A DNA stretch of 64,000 bases from JBDTVS01 sp040007095 (GTDB taxonomy: Bacteria; Acidobacteriota; Vicinamibacteria; Vicinamibacterales; CAVVIG01). Of the stretch, positions 35,845 through 44,417 are shown one piece after another. How positions within the stretch are numbered: the stretch's first letter is position 1; every line of letters starts with the position of its first letter. The stretch spans positions 62,001 through 126,000 of the forward strand of contig JBDTVS010000090.1 in NCBI GenBank assembly GCA_040007095.1, written 5' to 3'. Position numbers and translations under genes: made by a program. A model generated the notes under the pieces. It was not told where the DNA came from and made no database searches. It saw nothing but the letters and a program-made list of their open reading frames with translations.

Positions 35845-36273
35845 TCAGATCATTCTCGATCGAATCTCCGGCGGCGGTATCTCGCAGGCCTCCGACGAAC
35901 CGGCAAGACGATGGCGGATGGTGGCGACGATGCGGTAGATGCCGTCGCGCAGCGGTCGGGGCACGAGCAGACACGCTCGCAAGAGCGACCACGGGAAGTT
36001 CATCCGCGCCGCGATGCGCAGCGCCGCCGTTGAACGCAGATAGACGCGGCCGTCTTCGATCAGGATGAGACTGCGCGCCGTCTCGCGCGTGAGGCCGTAG
36101 GTGGTGAGCAGGCCCGCCGCCTGCGGCGACTGTGAGGCACCGAAGCGAAAGTGACCGCCCGGGTCCCGGCGTGCGATGAATTTCACCGATCCCTCGCAGA
36201 AGGCGCACGTCCCGTCAAACAGCACGATGCCGGTCGCCTCGAACGGAACGGGTACATCAACGCTCCGCGTCAT
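35845..36273 (-). CDS. DCC (DUF393) thiol-disulfide oxidoreductase-like protein
   Basis: The product (142 residues) shows the DCC-family signature at the start: VLFDGTCAFCEGSVKFIARRD (residues about 17-37), with Cys23 and Cys26 as the redox pair. FGASQSPQAAGLL and STAALRIAARM are further family features. Partner and substrate are unknown. It begins nine bases after the sensor kinase gene and is likely translated from the same message. Confidence 0.87.
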   Translation of the reverse strand: MTRSVDVPVPFEATGIVLFDGTCAFCEGSVKFIARRDPGGHFRFGASQSPQAAGLLTTYGLTRETARSLILIEDGRVYLRSTAALRIAARMNFPWSLLRACLLVPRPLRDGIYRIVATIRHRLAGSSEACEIPPPEIRSRMI

Positions 36274-36282
36274 CAGGCTGCG

Positions 36283-37842
36283 TCACTCCTGCCCGGCGGC
36301 AGCACACACGGCGTTCACCGCGCTTTCCAGTTGGGGCGTCGTGAACGGTTTGGCCAGCACCGGCGCGCCGATCTCGCGAACGCGCTGATGGGCTTCCGGA
36401 ACGGCCGTGTAGCCGGAGATGAAAATCACCGGCAGACCGGGTCGCTGCTCGCGTGCGGCGTTGGCCAGATCAATCCCGTCCATGCCCGTTGCCAGGATGA
36501 TGTCGGTCACGAGCAGATCGGGCGCGAAGGGCCCCGTGAGCAGAAGCAGCGCCTCGGTGGCGGCCTGGGCGACTGTCACCCGGTGCCCGAGGCTCTCGAG
36601 TTGCCGCCGCACGACGTATCGGACGTCGGGCTGGTCTTCGACGACAAGGACGGTGCGGGCTGAAGCAGGCGGGGCGACCGCTGGGGTGCCAGCAGCGGCC
36701 GCCTGGGGTTGGCTTTCAGCCAGCGGAAGAAACAGCTTGATGGTCGTGCCGTTCCCGGGCTTCGAGTCGATGGTCACGACGCCGCCCGATTGCCTCGCAA
36801 AGCCATAGACCATGCTCAGCCCGAGACCGGTGCCCTGGCCCGCCTTGGTGGTGAAGAACGGCTCGAAGGCGCGGGCGACAACCTCCGGCGTCATGCCGAT
36901 CCCTGTATCCTCGAGCGCGAGCACGGCATACACGCCGGGTTTGGGATCTTCGTCCGTCGCCGGCGACGCGGTCACCTCCGCCCGGAAGGTCCGGATCGTC
37001 AGAGAGCCCCCCTCTGGCATCGCATCGCGGGCGTTGAGGGCCAGATTCAGCACGGCGGCTTCGAGGGCGGACGGATCGACAAACGCCACCCCGGCGTCGC
37101 CGCGCAACGCCGTGGCGATCTGAATCGTCTTGCCCAACGTCGGGCCCAACAAGCGAACGATGTCCGCGACCACACCATCGACATCGACCGGTTGGGGGCT
37201 GAGCAGGCGGCGCTGCGAAAACGCCAGCAGATGACCGGTCAGGTCCCGGCCGTGCAGCGTCGTCCGGATCACGGTGTCGAAGAACTCATCGGTCAACGGC
37301 GTGCCAGGCACGTGCATCTGGAGCAACTCGACGTTGCCGAGGATCACGGTCAGGATGTTGTTGAAGTCGTGGGCGATCCCCCCGGTCAGCTGCCCGACGG
37401 CTTCCAGTTTCTGCGACTGGAAGAGCGCCTCGCGGGTGTCGTCCAACGTCGCTCGCGCCTGCCGCAATTCGGTGATGTCGTGCGAGATGCCGTAGAGGCC
37501 GAGCGTGCGTCCCTCGGCGTCGCGATAGACGCCCTTGGTGACGAGATACGCCTGGGTGCCGGCTAAGCCCGTCGCGATGCCTTCGAAGGCTCGCGGTTCG
37601 CCGGTGGCCAATACCTGCTGGTCTGCTTCGATGAACTGGCGCGCCGTCTCCGCTGAATACAGCTCGAGATCGTGTTTCCCGAGAATCTCGCTCACCGACA
37701 GGCCGATGAACCGCGCCGCAGCCCGGTTGACCAGGACGTAGCGGCCGTCGAGATCCTTGGCGAAGATCGCGTCGGGGGTCGCTTCAATGACCGCGTGCAG
37801 AATATCCGAGCTATTGGGAATCGGCATCGATACCTGAGACAT
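36283..37842 (-). CDS. Hybrid PAS sensor histidine kinase with C-terminal receiver
   Basis: The product (519 residues) has one PAS domain (about 11-125), a HisKA dimerisation helix with His158 in GGIAHDFNNILT, an HATPase domain (NLALNARDAMPEGG, EDTGIGMTPEV, GTGLGLSMVYGF) and a receiver domain at about 395-515 (VLVVEDQPDVR, LLVTDIIL with the phosphoacceptor Asp, FISGYTA, LAKPF). No membrane segments are visible, so it is a cytoplasmic sensor. No partner response regulator with DNA-binding output is adjacent. The start overlaps the CYTH gene by 32 bases (or 17 if Met6 is used), suggesting coupling. Confidence 0.9.
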   Translation of the reverse strand: MSQVSMPIPNSSDILHAVIEATPDAIFAKDLDGRYVLVNRAAARFIGLSVSEILGKHDLELYSAETARQFIEADQQVLATGEPRAFEGIATGLAGTQAYLVTKGVYRDAEGRTLGLYGISHDITELRQARATLDDTREALFQSQKLEAVGQLTGGIAHDFNNILTVILGNVELLQMHVPGTPLTDEFFDTVIRTTLHGRDLTGHLLAFSQRRLLSPQPVDVDGVVADIVRLLGPTLGKTIQIATALRGDAGVAFVDPSALEAAVLNLALNARDAMPEGGSLTIRTFRAEVTASPATDEDPKPGVYAVLALEDTGIGMTPEVVARAFEPFFTTKAGQGTGLGLSMVYGFARQSGGVVTIDSKPGNGTTIKLFLPLAESQPQAAAAGTPAVAPPASARTVLVVEDQPDVRYVVRRQLESLGHRVTVAQAATEALLLLTGPFAPDLLVTDIILATGMDGIDLANAAREQRPGLPVIFISGYTAVPEAHQRVREIGAPVLAKPFTTPQLESAVNAVCAAAGQE

Positions 37843-38434
37843 TAACGGAAGGCGCCAACAGCGCGATGACGTCCGGGAACATGATCTCGATGAGCGGTTG
37901 TCGCGTCCTGTCGCCAGGGTCGAAACCGGTCGCGCGCTCGTACTTCTCCACGACTGCAAGGGCCCCCTCGAGAGAGTCCTTGCGCGTGGCCTCGAACTCG
38001 ACGCAGCGCGCCGAACGCCGGTCGGTCGACGCCTGATAGTACACGACCTCACAATCGGGGAAGTCCCACACTTCCAGATCCTTATGAAGAGTGCCCTTCC
38101 ACTCGACGCCCAGCTGGTCGAGAAACGCGTCGACCTGCGCCTGCTGGTCGCCGGCGTGATGTCCGAGATCGAGATTGACCTCGACGCGGGCTTCCGTGTC
38201 GGGCTGGAGCGTCTTCACGGTCAACTGGTGCAGCTCGCGGTCGTAGCGGTGCCGGATCAGGAAACGGCGGGCACGGCCAATCTCGGTCAGGAAATAACGG
38301 TCCCGCACGCGAATCGAGAAAGTCCTGGCCGGACGAAGCGTCGCGACGAGGTCGCGAAAGCGCTGAAGGTCGAACCGCTCGTCGACCAGGTACTTGTGCT
38401 CGATTTCCTTGAACCGGAGATCCTCGGCCGTCAT
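37811..38434 (-). CDS. CYTH-domain protein (triphosphatase/adenylate cyclase fold)
   Basis: The product (207 residues) has the defining ExExK motif at residues 10-14 (KEIEHKYLV) and basic residues spread over the tunnel strands (FSIRVRDRYF, FLIRHRYDRE, LTVKTLQ). CYTH enzymes hydrolyse inorganic or thiamine triphosphate or form cyclic AMP; the sequence does not decide which. The start at 38434 is chosen because the motif lies at the N-terminus and a G-rich stretch precedes it. It leads the CYTH / sensor kinase / DCC operon. Confidence 0.85.
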   Translation of the reverse strand: MTAEDLRFKEIEHKYLVDERFDLQRFRDLVATLRPARTFSIRVRDRYFLTEIGRARRFLIRHRYDRELHQLTVKTLQPDTEARVEVNLDLGHHAGDQQAQVDAFLDQLGVEWKGTLHKDLEVWDFPDCEVVYYQASTDRRSARCVEFEATRKDSLEGALAVVEKYERATGFDPGDRTRQPLIEIMFPDVIALLAPSVNVSGIDADSQ

Positions 38435-38503
38435 CTGCCCCCGCCTCGATCGGAACGTTGTTCGCCAGGCTGTCGCGCTGCTCTCAAGCAACCGCGCGTT
38501 TGG

Positions 38504-38587
38504 GAACCACAAAGGACACGAAGAGCACGAAGGCTGTTGTTTTCAGCTCCGAAAACGGCTTTGCGGCCTTCGTGCTCTTTGTGGTTC
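38504..38587. repeat. AACCACAAAG-type repeat, two-armed hairpin form
   Basis: The left arm (38504-38534) contains GAACCACAAAGGACACGAAG and GCACGAAGGC; the right arm (38566-38587) is the complement of GAACCACAAAGAGCACGAAG plus GC. The left arm carries one extra nine-base unit. It lies between the phospholipase D gene and the CYTH gene. Confidence 0.8.
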
Positions 38588-38666
38588 GAACCAACCCCGC
38601 ACACCGTGGCTGACAGCGGTGTCGAATGCACGATAGACACTTCGCAGTTCCCGTCAGCTGCCAGGT

Positions 38667-39818
38667 TCACATCCATCGCTTGAATCGACCCAGCATCGCG
38701 CGTTTCATTTTCACTCGCGACGGCAGGCTGGCGAGTCCCTTCGCCGTTGCCAGCGCGTTGTCCGGATGTCTGCTCAAGAGATCGAAGATCGACGACGCCG
38801 GTCCGACGACGCGCGCGTCGCGACTGGCCAACATCGCCTCCGCCAGCCGGTCGTGCGCGGCGTCCTCGAAGTTGTAGCTGCCGAACGCGACCCAGTTCCG
38901 GTCGATCAGCATGATCTTGGAGTGCTCGCCGTGCCGGTTCTCGTAGATTCGCACACCAGCCTTCCATAACCGATCGTAGTTCGCCGCGGCCGCGATCCAC
39001 GCCAGGTCGGTCGTCGGGAGCGCGTCGCGATGCGAGTGGTAAACGTCCACCTGCACACCCCGGCGCGCGGCGCGCACGACGGCGGCCAGGAGCGGCTCGA
39101 CCGGCTTGAAGTAAAAGCTGGTGATTTGCAGCGACACCCGGGCGGCGTCGACCATCTCGATCAGGCGGTCGGTCACGATATTCTGCCCGCGCCAGCCGAG
39201 CGGGCCAAATCCAGCCTGCAGCGCGTTCGGATTGCAGAGCCAGTATTCGAGCTTTAGATCCGCCGTCGTGTCGCTGTGGAGCTCGCGCAACCTCTGCAGA
39301 TGCGACCCCGCGACCGTGCCACCGATCCGTCGATAGCTTTCGAGCAGTTCCGGCACGACCGGCCCGCGCACCGACACGGAGTACTCGTTCCAGCGTTCGA
39401 AGGACGTGGCCGTGATGTTGCTGCTGCCGAAGATTGCTTCGCCCGCGTCCGACACCTGGATCTTCACGTGCTGGCCGCCGCCGAGCAGACGCTGCAGATA
39501 ACGCCCGGGACGATAGACCGTGACCACCGCACCCGCCGCGCGCAACGCATCCAACCGCGAGGCCAACGCGGCCTTGCTCTGGGCCGACATCAGCACGCCG
39601 CCCAGGAGCTGGCCGAATCCATCGATCAGCAGATTCACGGCCACGCCGCGCTGCTGGGCCGAGAGCAAAGCGGCCAGAAGCTCGATGCCGTAGGCGTCGT
39701 ACTCCACGTAGTACGTGGACAGGTAGAGAAATGACGTCGCCCCGTGAATCATCTCGAGGCGACGCTTCCATTCGGCCGCGCGGTCCCACAGCGGCAGCAA
39801 AGAAGACGCGCAGGCCAC
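38667..39818 (-). CDS. Phospholipase D/cardiolipin synthase-like protein
   Basis: The product (383 residues) has two intact HKD motifs: HVKIQVSD (His117, Lys119, Asp124) with FGSSNI after it, and HSKIMLID (His299, Lys301, Asp306) with FGSYNFE after it. Two motifs in one chain fit a cardiolipin synthase-type phosphatidyl transferase. The usual N-terminal membrane segments are missing. It begins at a GTG (39818) that overlaps the stop of the FolM-like gene by one base; Met23 is an alternative. It is last in the FolB / FolM-like / PLD operon. Confidence 0.88.
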   Translation of the reverse strand: MACASSLLPLWDRAAEWKRRLEMIHGATSFLYLSTYYVEYDAYGIELLAALLSAQQRGVAVNLLIDGFGQLLGGVLMSAQSKAALASRLDALRAAGAVVTVYRPGRYLQRLLGGGQHVKIQVSDAGEAIFGSSNITATSFERWNEYSVSVRGPVVPELLESYRRIGGTVAGSHLQRLRELHSDTTADLKLEYWLCNPNALQAGFGPLGWRGQNIVTDRLIEMVDAARVSLQITSFYFKPVEPLLAAVVRAARRGVQVDVYHSHRDALPTTDLAWIAAAANYDRLWKAGVRIYENRHGEHSKIMLIDRNWVAFGSYNFEDAAHDRLAEAMLASRDARVVGPASSIFDLLSRHPDNALATAKGLASLPSRVKMKRAMLGRFKRWM

Positions 39819-40549
39819 TAGAGACGGTAGCCGCCCGAGACGTCGATGTTGACTCCGGTGACGTACGAGGCGTCCAGCAGATAGTCCACCGCCTGCGCGA
39901 TGTCGTCGAGGCCGCCGGCGCGTCCGAGCGGAATGATCCGTTCAACCTTGCCCGGGGGCGGGAGATCGATGGAGTTGTCGAGCTGACCGGGCGAGACCAT
40001 ATTGACTCGGATATTCTGCTTGGCATATGCGACCGCCAGGGCGCGGGTCAGCACCAGCAGACCGGTCTTGCTCACATAGTAGTCGGTCCCGTTGACGTTG
40101 GCGCGGATCCCTTCGAGGCCGGCCATGCCGATGTTGATGATGTTGCCGCCGTGAGTCATCAGGGGAATGGCGTGGTAGCAGCAATAGTAGGCCCCGGACA
40201 GATTGGTGGCGAGCGTGGCGTCCCAGACCGTGGGGTCGAGCTTGGTAACGTGCTGCGGGTTGTAGTTGCCCACGTTGTTGACGAGCAGGTCCACGCGGCC
40301 TTCGTCTCTGCCAATCTCTTCGAAGACGGCCGCCACCTGGCTGTTCACCCCCACATCTACGGCCATCGCGCGCGCGCGTCGGCCGCCCTCGGCGATCTCG
40401 CGTTCGAGCGACCGCGCGTCGGCCTCGGACTCACGGTACAGAATCACGACGTCGTAGCCGCGCGCCGCCAGACCCTTGCAGAGATGCCGACCCAGTCGCC
40501 GGGGACCGCCGGTGACGACCGCTACCGGATTGGTGCTCGTCGAGCTCAT
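39818..40549 (-). CDS. Short-chain dehydrogenase of the pteridine reductase (FolM/PTR1) type
   Basis: The product (243 residues) is a short-chain dehydrogenase with TGGPRRLG at residues 13-20. The arginine in TG-x3-R-x-G is the signature that separates pteridine reductases (PTR1, FolM) from ordinary FabG-type enzymes, and it favours NADPH. Tyr157 and Lys161 (YYVSK) are the catalytic pair; the usual SDR serine is replaced (INIGMAG), as is common in pteridine reductases. Its start overlaps the stop of folB by four bases (ATGA), which strongly supports a role reducing dihydropteridines or dihydrofolate. It could back up or replace dihydrofolate reductase. Confidence 0.85.
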   Translation of the reverse strand: MSSTSTNPVAVVTGGPRRLGRHLCKGLAARGYDVVILYRESEADARSLEREIAEGGRRARAMAVDVGVNSQVAAVFEEIGRDEGRVDLLVNNVGNYNPQHVTKLDPTVWDATLATNLSGAYYCCYHAIPLMTHGGNIINIGMAGLEGIRANVNGTDYYVSKTGLLVLTRALAVAYAKQNIRVNMVSPGQLDNSIDLPPPGKVERIIPLGRAGGLDDIAQAVDYLLDASYVTGVNIDVSGGYRL

Positions 40550-40905
40550 ACGCGCTTGCGCTCCACCCGCACGAAGGAGCAGGCGGCCGCCGGCACCGCC
40601 TCCGGCTTGCGAATTTCCAGGCGAACCGCCAGGACCGGAGGGAGCCGTTCGAGCAGCATGCCGGCCGTCTCCTCCGCCAGGGTTTCGATCAGCTGAAATC
40701 CACGCCGCTCGGCCAACTCCGTAACTGAAGCAGCCACCCCGTCGTAGTCGACCGCGTCGCCAATCGCATCGGAGGCCGCGGCTGCCGCAAAGTCGTAGTC
40801 GAGCTCGATATCCACGACGATCGTCTGTCGCTTCTGGCGCTCGTGCCCGTAGACGCCGATGACGCACTCGATGCGAAGCCCTTTGAGTCCAGCGGTTCCA
40901 ACCAT
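40546..40905 (-). CDS. folB: Dihydroneopterin aldolase
   Basis: The product (119 residues) matches FolB in length and motifs: VIGVYGHERQKRQTIVVDIELDYD at residues about 15-38 with the catalytic-site Glu, DAVDYDGVAASV, and VRLEIRKPEAVP with the conserved Lys near the end. The enzyme cleaves dihydroneopterin to the hydroxymethylpterin used in folate synthesis, in the cytoplasm. Its stop overlaps the start of the FolM-like gene. No other folate genes (folK, folP, folE) are nearby. Confidence 0.92.
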   Translation of the reverse strand: MVGTAGLKGLRIECVIGVYGHERQKRQTIVVDIELDYDFAAAAASDAIGDAVDYDGVAASVTELAERRGFQLIETLAEETAGMLLERLPPVLAVRLEIRKPEAVPAAACSFVRVERKRV

Positions 40906-41022
40906 CCCCTCGTCTCTCCCTGCCCCGTCCTGGGCACAGCACGCACGCAGCAGCCCGACCGCCGGAATTTCTCCGGCGTTCTCAGCGGGTGCGGCGGTGG
41001 TCGCTGCTTTCTCGATGGATCA

Positions 41023-41823
41023 TCATCGCGGCTTGCCCGCGATCCACACCTGCTCGCGAGCCGTGTTCGCGATGAACGGAGTCCGCTCGAAGTCACCGAA
41101 GCACGCTTTGACCACAAACCCGGCCTCCTCGAGCAGACGTCTGACCTGGGACGGCTCGAGCCAGCTGAGGCTCAAACGGCGATAACGCCGGCGCGCCAGC
41201 ATCTCATCCGCACCGATCTCGTCTTCCCAGGTGACGACCGAGATTGTCTGGGCGGTCTCATTCACCAGCGACGTCACCCACAACAGAACGTCCAGACCTG
41301 CGGCTGTCTGATACGAGGCGCGAAGCTGCACCTGGCGCATCGACGACATCAAAGCCGGGGTCATCAGGAAGTCGTCGAAGATGAAGCGGCCGCCGGGACG
41401 GAGCTGCGAGAAGATGTGACCGAGGGCGTCACGCTTGTCCGACAGCTCCACCAGATGGCCAAGGCTGTGATACGGCAGGCTGATGAGATCGGCCGGGCTC
41501 TCGAGAGCGAAGGTTCGAAAATCTGCCTGGAGCAAGGTGAGGCGATCCAGTACGGCCGCGTGCGCGGCCCGCCGGCGGCAGCGCTCGAGCATCGCCGACG
41601 AGAGATCGACGCCGACGAGCGTGCAACCTCGCACCGCGGCGTCGACCGCGATACGGCCATCTCCGACACCCAGTTCTACGACGGGACCGTCCGCGGCCAG
41701 GTAGGCGTCGACATAAAACGCCAGGTTGGCCCGGGCCGAGGCGGCCGTATCGGTCCACACCGAATAGATGTCGGCAAAGCTGTCGTACTCGTTGCGAGCG
41801 GCGGGTCTCGAGGGGACCGTCAT
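41023..41823 (-). CDS. Class I SAM-dependent methyltransferase
   Basis: The product (266 residues) has the nucleotide-binding motif VVELGVGDGRIAV at about 48-60 and the acidic residue at the end of strand 2 (LVGVDLSSAML). PADLISLPYHSLGHL and LRPGGRFIFDDF are further Rossmann-type features. The substrate is not evident. A G-rich sequence (AGGGGGTCG) before 41823 favours that ATG over one at 41844. It stands alone upstream of folB on the same strand, with a 117-base gap. Confidence 0.85.
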   Translation of the reverse strand: MTVPSRPAARNEYDSFADIYSVWTDTAASARANLAFYVDAYLAADGPVVELGVGDGRIAVDAAVRGCTLVGVDLSSAMLERCRRRAAHAAVLDRLTLLQADFRTFALESPADLISLPYHSLGHLVELSDKRDALGHIFSQLRPGGRFIFDDFLMTPALMSSMRQVQLRASYQTAAGLDVLLWVTSLVNETAQTISVVTWEDEIGADEMLARRRYRRLSLSWLEPSQVRRLLEEAGFVVKACFGDFERTPFIANTAREQVWIAGKPR

Positions 41824-42024
41824 CGACCCCCTATTCTCCATCATCGACCGCTTGGGGATCGTGCCTTCGAGAGGGCGGTCGTGTCCTAGTTGATCACCGA
41901 GAAACAGTCTGCCTCGGTGCGCTCGGTGGTGAACATCAGCCGGATACCGGGCGAGAGGGTGATTGAGGGCGAACCGCGGGTGGGAGCGCTGATCGCGCTG
42001 GTCTGAGCGTCGAGGACGTCGGAA

Positions 42025-44055
42025 CTAGGCGGAGGCCGCCCCTGCGTATTCGGCGTCGACGAGGTCCCCGGCCGCGTACTCGAGGGGGAGTGCGATGTTG
42101 TGGCCGTCGGCGCGGCCGCCGCGCAGCGTGCGCGCCGACTTGTCGCGGTACATCCGCCGATCGGCGACGTCGAGGAGCGCCTCGCAGGTGTGACCGTCCT
42201 GCGGAAACACGGACATGCCGACGCTGGCGCCAAGCCGGAGACGCACGTCGGGCCGCACGCCGATTTCGATGGCACTGAGGCATTGCTGCAGCTCGTCGCG
42301 TCGGTCGGCCGCCGCTTCTCGCGAGCAGTCAGGCAGCACGACGACGAACTCGTCGCCTGCCTGCCGCGCACACACATCGTAGGAGCGGCAGACGCCCAGG
42401 AGCGCCTCCGCCACGGCGCGCAGCGCCTGGTCCCCCACGTCGTGCCCGTAGGAGTCGTTGATCGTCTTGAAGTCGTCGATATCGATGGAGATGACGGCGA
42501 CCTCGTTCGACGGTCGATCAGCGCGCGACAGCTCCTGAGGCAGGTATCGGCTCAGCCAGCGGCGGTTTGGCAGACCGGTCAGCTGATCGGTGAGCGCGTC
42601 CTCGCTCGTCCGTTCGAACACCAGAGAATTGTGCAGTGCGGTCCCGGTCTGCTCGGCAACGCGTTCGAACAGGCGTCGGTGATCCTCGGTATACGTGCCC
42701 GCCTCGACGTCGTAGACGGAAAACACGCCGACGAACCTGTCGGCGAAGTACAGCGGACACGCCATGGCAGACCTGGGCTCGGTCCGTCCGTCCACATGCG
42801 ATCCTTCGAAGGTGCTCCGCGGATCGACGTTCACCAGCGTTCGCCGGTGGCCGTTGACCCAGTCGGCCAGGCCTAAATCGTTCGAAATCGTGCGGTTGAC
42901 CAGCTGCGGTGCGTCCAGGCCCACGCCGAACGCACAGCTGAGCGATCCGAGCGCCTCATCGTACAGGAACAGCGAACAGCCGGACCACGGCACGATCTTC
43001 GTCAGCTTCGACGAGATCAGCGCCATCGTGTCGGCGACCCCGAGGCTGGTGCTCATCGATTGCGCGATCTCGTAGAGGGCGTAGACTTCGCGGTGAGCCA
43101 GCGCGATGTTTTCGAACACACTCTCCGGCCAATCCGGCACGGGATCCACCTGTTGCGAGGACACCGGGCCGGCGCCGATTCCGGCGACGCTGGACGTGTT
43201 CTGCTCCTGCGCGGCGCTCTCCGCCAGCAGCGAGGGCAGCAGCGCGACGAATGTCTCAACCAGCCGCGGGTCGAGTGCCGCGCCGCTTTCACGCACCATC
43301 AACTCGACCGCCTCGGCGTGAGCGATCGCTTTGTGGTACGGGCGCTCCGACGTGGCGGAGTCGAAACAGTCGACGATCGACAGGATCCGCGCACCGAGAG
43401 GAATTGCCTCGCCCTGCAGTTGGTGCGGGTAGCCGCCACCATCCCAGCGCTCGTGATGGCTCAAGATGGCCGCAGCGACCGGATAGGGAAAGGCGACGCC
43501 CGAGATGATCTCGGCGCCGACGAGCGAGTGAATGCGAACCTTCTCGAATTCCTCGGGGGTCAGCGGTCCCGGTTTCGAGAGGATGTGTTCCGGCACGGCG
43601 AGCTTGCCGATGTCATGAAGCAGCGCCGCCGTCTTGATGCCCTGAATTTCCGCCGCGCCGAGACCCAGTGCCTCCGCAAGCCGGGCGGCATAGAGCTGGA
43701 CCCGCCAAACGTGGTTGTGGGAGAGCTGCTCCTTCGCATCGATCGCCCGGGCCAGTGCTTCAATGGTCGCCAGGTGCAGCTCGGCCGTTTGCTTCCCCTG
43801 CCGCTGCTCGTCTCCGATCCGTCCCATGTAGACCTGGTAGGTCTGGTACATCAAATAGAGCGGCACCAACACGAACAGCGCGGCGAAGATGCCCCCTCGA
43901 GGGAACTGCTGCTGCGACAGGAACAAGGCGGTCAGGACTGCGCCGCACAACAGGATCGCTGTGCCGAACGAACGCCCGCCGATCGCAGCGTGTTTCAGGC
44001 CGCCGGCCGGAGCGATCGGCTGCGCCAAGGAGTACGACGAAACGGTGGGTAACAT
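42025..44055 (-). CDS. Membrane-anchored HD-GYP / GAF / GGDEF protein (bifunctional c-di-GMP enzyme candidate)
   Basis: The product (676 residues) has two hydrophobic segments (about 30-70), then an HD-GYP domain with HNHVWRV, LLHDIGK (His147-Asp148), HHERWDGGGYP (GYP at 208-210) and VDCFDSATSERPY. A GAF-like domain spans about 310-465. The C-terminal diguanylate cyclase domain has the functional variant AGDEF, and RSYD exactly five residues before it forms an inhibitory I-site. GLPNRRWL and SIDIDDFKTINDSYGHDVGD are typical. Both synthetic and degrading domains look intact. The ATG at 44055 is used; the codon at 44058 is TTG. The upstream gap is shared with the divergent flavoprotein gene. 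Confidence 0.92.
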   Translation of the reverse strand: MLPTVSSYSLAQPIAPAGGLKHAAIGGRSFGTAILLCGAVLTALFLSQQQFPRGGIFAALFVLVPLYLMYQTYQVYMGRIGDEQRQGKQTAELHLATIEALARAIDAKEQLSHNHVWRVQLYAARLAEALGLGAAEIQGIKTAALLHDIGKLAVPEHILSKPGPLTPEEFEKVRIHSLVGAEIISGVAFPYPVAAAILSHHERWDGGGYPHQLQGEAIPLGARILSIVDCFDSATSERPYHKAIAHAEAVELMVRESGAALDPRLVETFVALLPSLLAESAAQEQNTSSVAGIGAGPVSSQQVDPVPDWPESVFENIALAHREVYALYEIAQSMSTSLGVADTMALISSKLTKIVPWSGCSLFLYDEALGSLSCAFGVGLDAPQLVNRTISNDLGLADWVNGHRRTLVNVDPRSTFEGSHVDGRTEPRSAMACPLYFADRFVGVFSVYDVEAGTYTEDHRRLFERVAEQTGTALHNSLVFERTSEDALTDQLTGLPNRRWLSRYLPQELSRADRPSNEVAVISIDIDDFKTINDSYGHDVGDQALRAVAEALLGVCRSYDVCARQAGDEFVVVLPDCSREAAADRRDELQQCLSAIEIGVRPDVRLRLGASVGMSVFPQDGHTCEALLDVADRRMYRDKSARTLRGGRADGHNIALPLEYAAGDLVDAEYAGAASA

Positions 44056-44058
44056 CAA

Positions 44059-44417
44059 TTACACAGTCATGGCTGTACCGAGCTCCTGACGAGCTTCGGA
44101 TTCCCATGCGCGTGGCACACTTCACAGCAATTTGATTGCCGCCAGATTGAGTGCGCGAATTTCTGGTTCTTTGGGGCGGCACCGGGCTGAAAAGGCCGGA
44201 TAGTTTCAAGAAAGGACCAACTCCTAGCCCAAGTGTCATGTCTTGTGCTGTAGCTTATAGAACGTCTATGTCATATATTGAGCTACGTTAAGTCAGCCAA
44301 AAGAGGTATATCTTCCGACATCGGATACATTTGCGAGTCTCAACGACGAGATCCAACGAGGTGCTTTCAGGCTGAAAGCCAGGACACCTTCCGAGGCCTC
44401 GCAGTCACCCTGAAGCG
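44059..44417. other. AT-richer divergent promoter region
   Basis: These 359 bases separate the c-di-GMP gene and the flavoprotein gene and are clearly more AT-rich than the surroundings (for example around 44250-44340). Several TA-rich hexamers (CTTATAG, CATATATTGAG) could be -10 elements, but no pair with good -35 spacing stands out. I see no gene. Confidence 0.45.

Noticed and set aside
5383..38587. CRISPR arrays among the short repeats
   Set aside because: The AACCACAAAG units are dispersed single elements kilobases apart, not regularly spaced direct repeats with spacers, and no cas genes are present.
41886..42377. 163-codon minus-strand frame overlapping the end of the GGDEF gene
   Set aside because: It is mostly an alternative frame of the GGDEF domain. 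The non-overlapping tail (41886-42024) looks mildly coding but has no start or recognisable family.
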